From: JABMMZ01 sp964600345
GTDB lineage: Bacteria > Bacteroidota > Bacteroidia > NS11-12g > UBA955
NCBI GenBank assembly: GCA_964600345.1
Contig: CAZRKA010000153.1
Location: 1 to 8,091, forward strand
Reading direction: 5' to 3'
DNA length: 8,091 bases
The notes beneath the pieces were generated by a model. The model did no database searches. It saw nothing but the letters and a program-made list of their open reading frames with translations, and was not told the origin of the DNA. Position numbers and translations under genes: made by a program. Shown here in pieces: positions 7,179-8,091 of the stretch (its first letter is position 1; each line of letters begins with the position of its first letter).

Positions 7179-7730
7179 ATGAAAACTTCAGTTTATATAA
7201 TCGCCATCATTGCCTTTTATGCCTGTCAGCCTGCTGTTACTTTCAGCGAAGCCCAGCCTCCGGGTTCAGACAACCTTGCAGAATTTCCCGAAAAACTGAG
7301 AGGCAGCTGGTTTTGCCCCGAAGACAGCAGCTTTATTCTCATTGGTAATAACACATTTGTCAGAAAATTCCCTTTGAGCGAAATAACTGTCTCCGAAAAA
7401 GGAGACAGCGTCTTAAAAACCGTTGTTTTTATCGACACCATGTTTCAGATGCGGGACAACGAAGTACTCAGAAAATTCAGGCAGCGTTATTTTATGAACA
7501 CCTTCAGAGGAGGTATGGGCTGGGAGGTTGTTCAGATTAGAACAGACAAAAAACGCCTGCAGATAAGCACCATAGAGTCGAAAGAAGATATTGAAACCAT
7601 TAAAACCATCAGTGAGCATTATGATTCACTGCCACCACACAAATTCAGAACAACAAGAAAACAATTCAGAAAGATTTTCAAGGATGATGGTATAGGCGAG
7701 AAACAGTGGTATATAAGGTTGGAAGATTAA
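7179..7730 (+). CDS. Small predicted lipoprotein of unknown function
   Basis: The protein has 183 residues. It begins with a basic start, a hydrophobic run (VYIIAIIAFYA) and Cys16, a loose lipobox (FYA-C), so it is probably lipid-anchored in the envelope. The mature start, FSEAQPPGSDNLAEFP then LRGSW (about 22-44), resembles from memory a recurrent group of short Bacteroidota lipoproteins whose opening reads roughly F-x-E-x-QP ... FP-x-x-L-x-G-x-[YW]. I know no assigned function. The body alternates short predicted strands with charged turns (DSSFILIGNNTF, DSVLKTVVFID, KKRLQISTIES), suggesting a mostly beta fold. The C-terminal part, from about 155, is basic (FRTTRKQFRKIF). The gene is divergent from the TonB-dependent receptor and ends six bases from the stop of a convergent gene. 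The ATG at 7179 is chosen because it begins the signal sequence directly. Confidence 0.8.
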   Translation: MKTSVYIIAIIAFYACQPAVTFSEAQPPGSDNLAEFPEKLRGSWFCPEDSSFILIGNNTFVRKFPLSEITVSEKGDSVLKTVVFIDTMFQMRDNEVLRKFRQRYFMNTFRGGMGWEVVQIRTDKKRLQISTIESKEDIETIKTISEHYDSLPPHKFRTTRKQFRKIFKDDGIGEKQWYIRLED

Positions 7731-7745
7731 GAATTTTTAATTCTT
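7729..7745. terminator. Possible weak bidirectional terminator between convergent genes
   Basis: A 7-base perfect inverted repeat AAGAATT/AATTCTT with a TTT loop sits exactly between two convergent genes and overlaps both stop codons. T-runs follow on each side (TTTT on +, partial on -). The stem is almost all A/T and so weak, which makes it only a candidate. Confidence 0.3.
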
Positions 7746-8087
7746 TTCGTTCTTTGACTTCAGCTGAGTATTTATAAATCTTAAACCATCCCAGTATTTC
7801 TTGCAATACGAATAAGTATATTGCTTACCGTTTTCCAATTCTAAAGTCATCATTACACCGGTTCCGTTTCCGGGATAGCCCCCGCAAGATTTATCGGGCA
7901 AGGAATCCCGTATGTTTTCGAAACGGCGCATGATATCGAGAAATCCCTGCTTGCTTATTTTATAATTGAAAATTTTGTTCGACTCAGTGAATTGCGACAC
8001 AACAAGGGAATCTTCACCCCTGCATTTAATATAGAACCTTGCTACATCTTTAAGGCTTAAACAGTCATCCAATTCTTTAAATTTCAT
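7737..8087 (-). CDS. Protein of unknown function, 116 residues visible, possibly continuing past the right edge
   Basis: I do not recognise this protein. From the ATG at 8087 it has 116 residues and no signal peptide or membrane segment. The frame is still open for the one codon left before the window ends, so the true start could lie outside and a leader could be missing. Visible traits are four cysteines (9, 22, 68, 95), a Gly-rich loop GGYPGNGTG (69-77), then a likely beta hairpin (VMMTLELENGKQYTYSY, 78-94) and a closing helix (KKYWDGLRFINTQL). The segment at about 44-63 looks helical (QGFLDIMRRFENIRD). The Gly-rich loop, strand-turn-strand and final helix resemble small ligand-binding or inhibitor-like domains, but nothing allows a function to be named. 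It is convergent with the lipoprotein gene. Even cysteine number and the lipoprotein neighbour would fit an exported protein if a leader lies upstream. Confidence 0.65.
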   Translation of the reverse strand: MKFKELDDCLSLKDVARFYIKCRGEDSLVVSQFTESNKIFNYKISKQGFLDIMRRFENIRDSLPDKSCGGYPGNGTGVMMTLELENGKQYTYSYCKKYWDGLRFINTQLKSKNEKN

Positions 8088-8091
8088 TTTG

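Overview
The window looks like chromosomal DNA from a member of the Bacteroidota, possibly one of the environmental orders. The signs are a TonB-dependent receptor with an N-terminal carboxypeptidase-regulatory-like domain and a C-terminal Phe, A/T-rich start regions without Shine-Dalgarno sequences, scattered matches to the Bacteroidota -7 box TAnnTTTG, and a glycosylasparaginase of the Flavobacterium/Elizabethkingia type. No RNA gene, CRISPR array, insertion sequence, phage gene or origin was recognised.

Layout. The left edge carries the first 86 codons of a leftward dihydrofolate-reductase-family (RibD C-terminal-like) protein. A 168-base divergent spacer separates it from a rightward two-gene operon: a secreted N4-(beta-N-acetylglucosaminyl)-L-asparaginase (428-1453) whose stop overlaps, as ATGA, the start of a CutC-family TIM-barrel protein (1450-2157). 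Next comes a very AT-rich, GTG-started gene for a secreted protein of unknown function with degenerate YD/RHS-like repeats (2218-3423), then a low-specificity L-threonine aldolase (3522-4556). Convergent to the aldolase, with a 13-base gap, is an 814-residue TonB-dependent receptor (7014 down to 4570). Divergent from the receptor, across 164 bases, is a small predicted lipoprotein (7179-7730). Six bases past it, and convergent, is a 116-residue protein of unknown function (8087 down to 7737) that may continue past the right edge.

How the genes work together. The only strongly supported unit is the asparaginase-CutC pair. The asparaginase removes the GlcNAc-Asn linkage left at the end of N-glycoprotein breakdown, and the 4-base overlap suggests CutC is made with it. 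This hints that CutC here serves glycan or glycoprotein use rather than copper handling. The other genes look like single transcription units of housekeeping (threonine aldolase), envelope (receptor, lipoprotein) or lineage-specific (AT-rich repeat protein) type. No complete new system is evident. The best leads are the asparaginase-CutC coupling and the compositionally foreign repeat-protein gene. Every stretch without a gene is under 170 bases.
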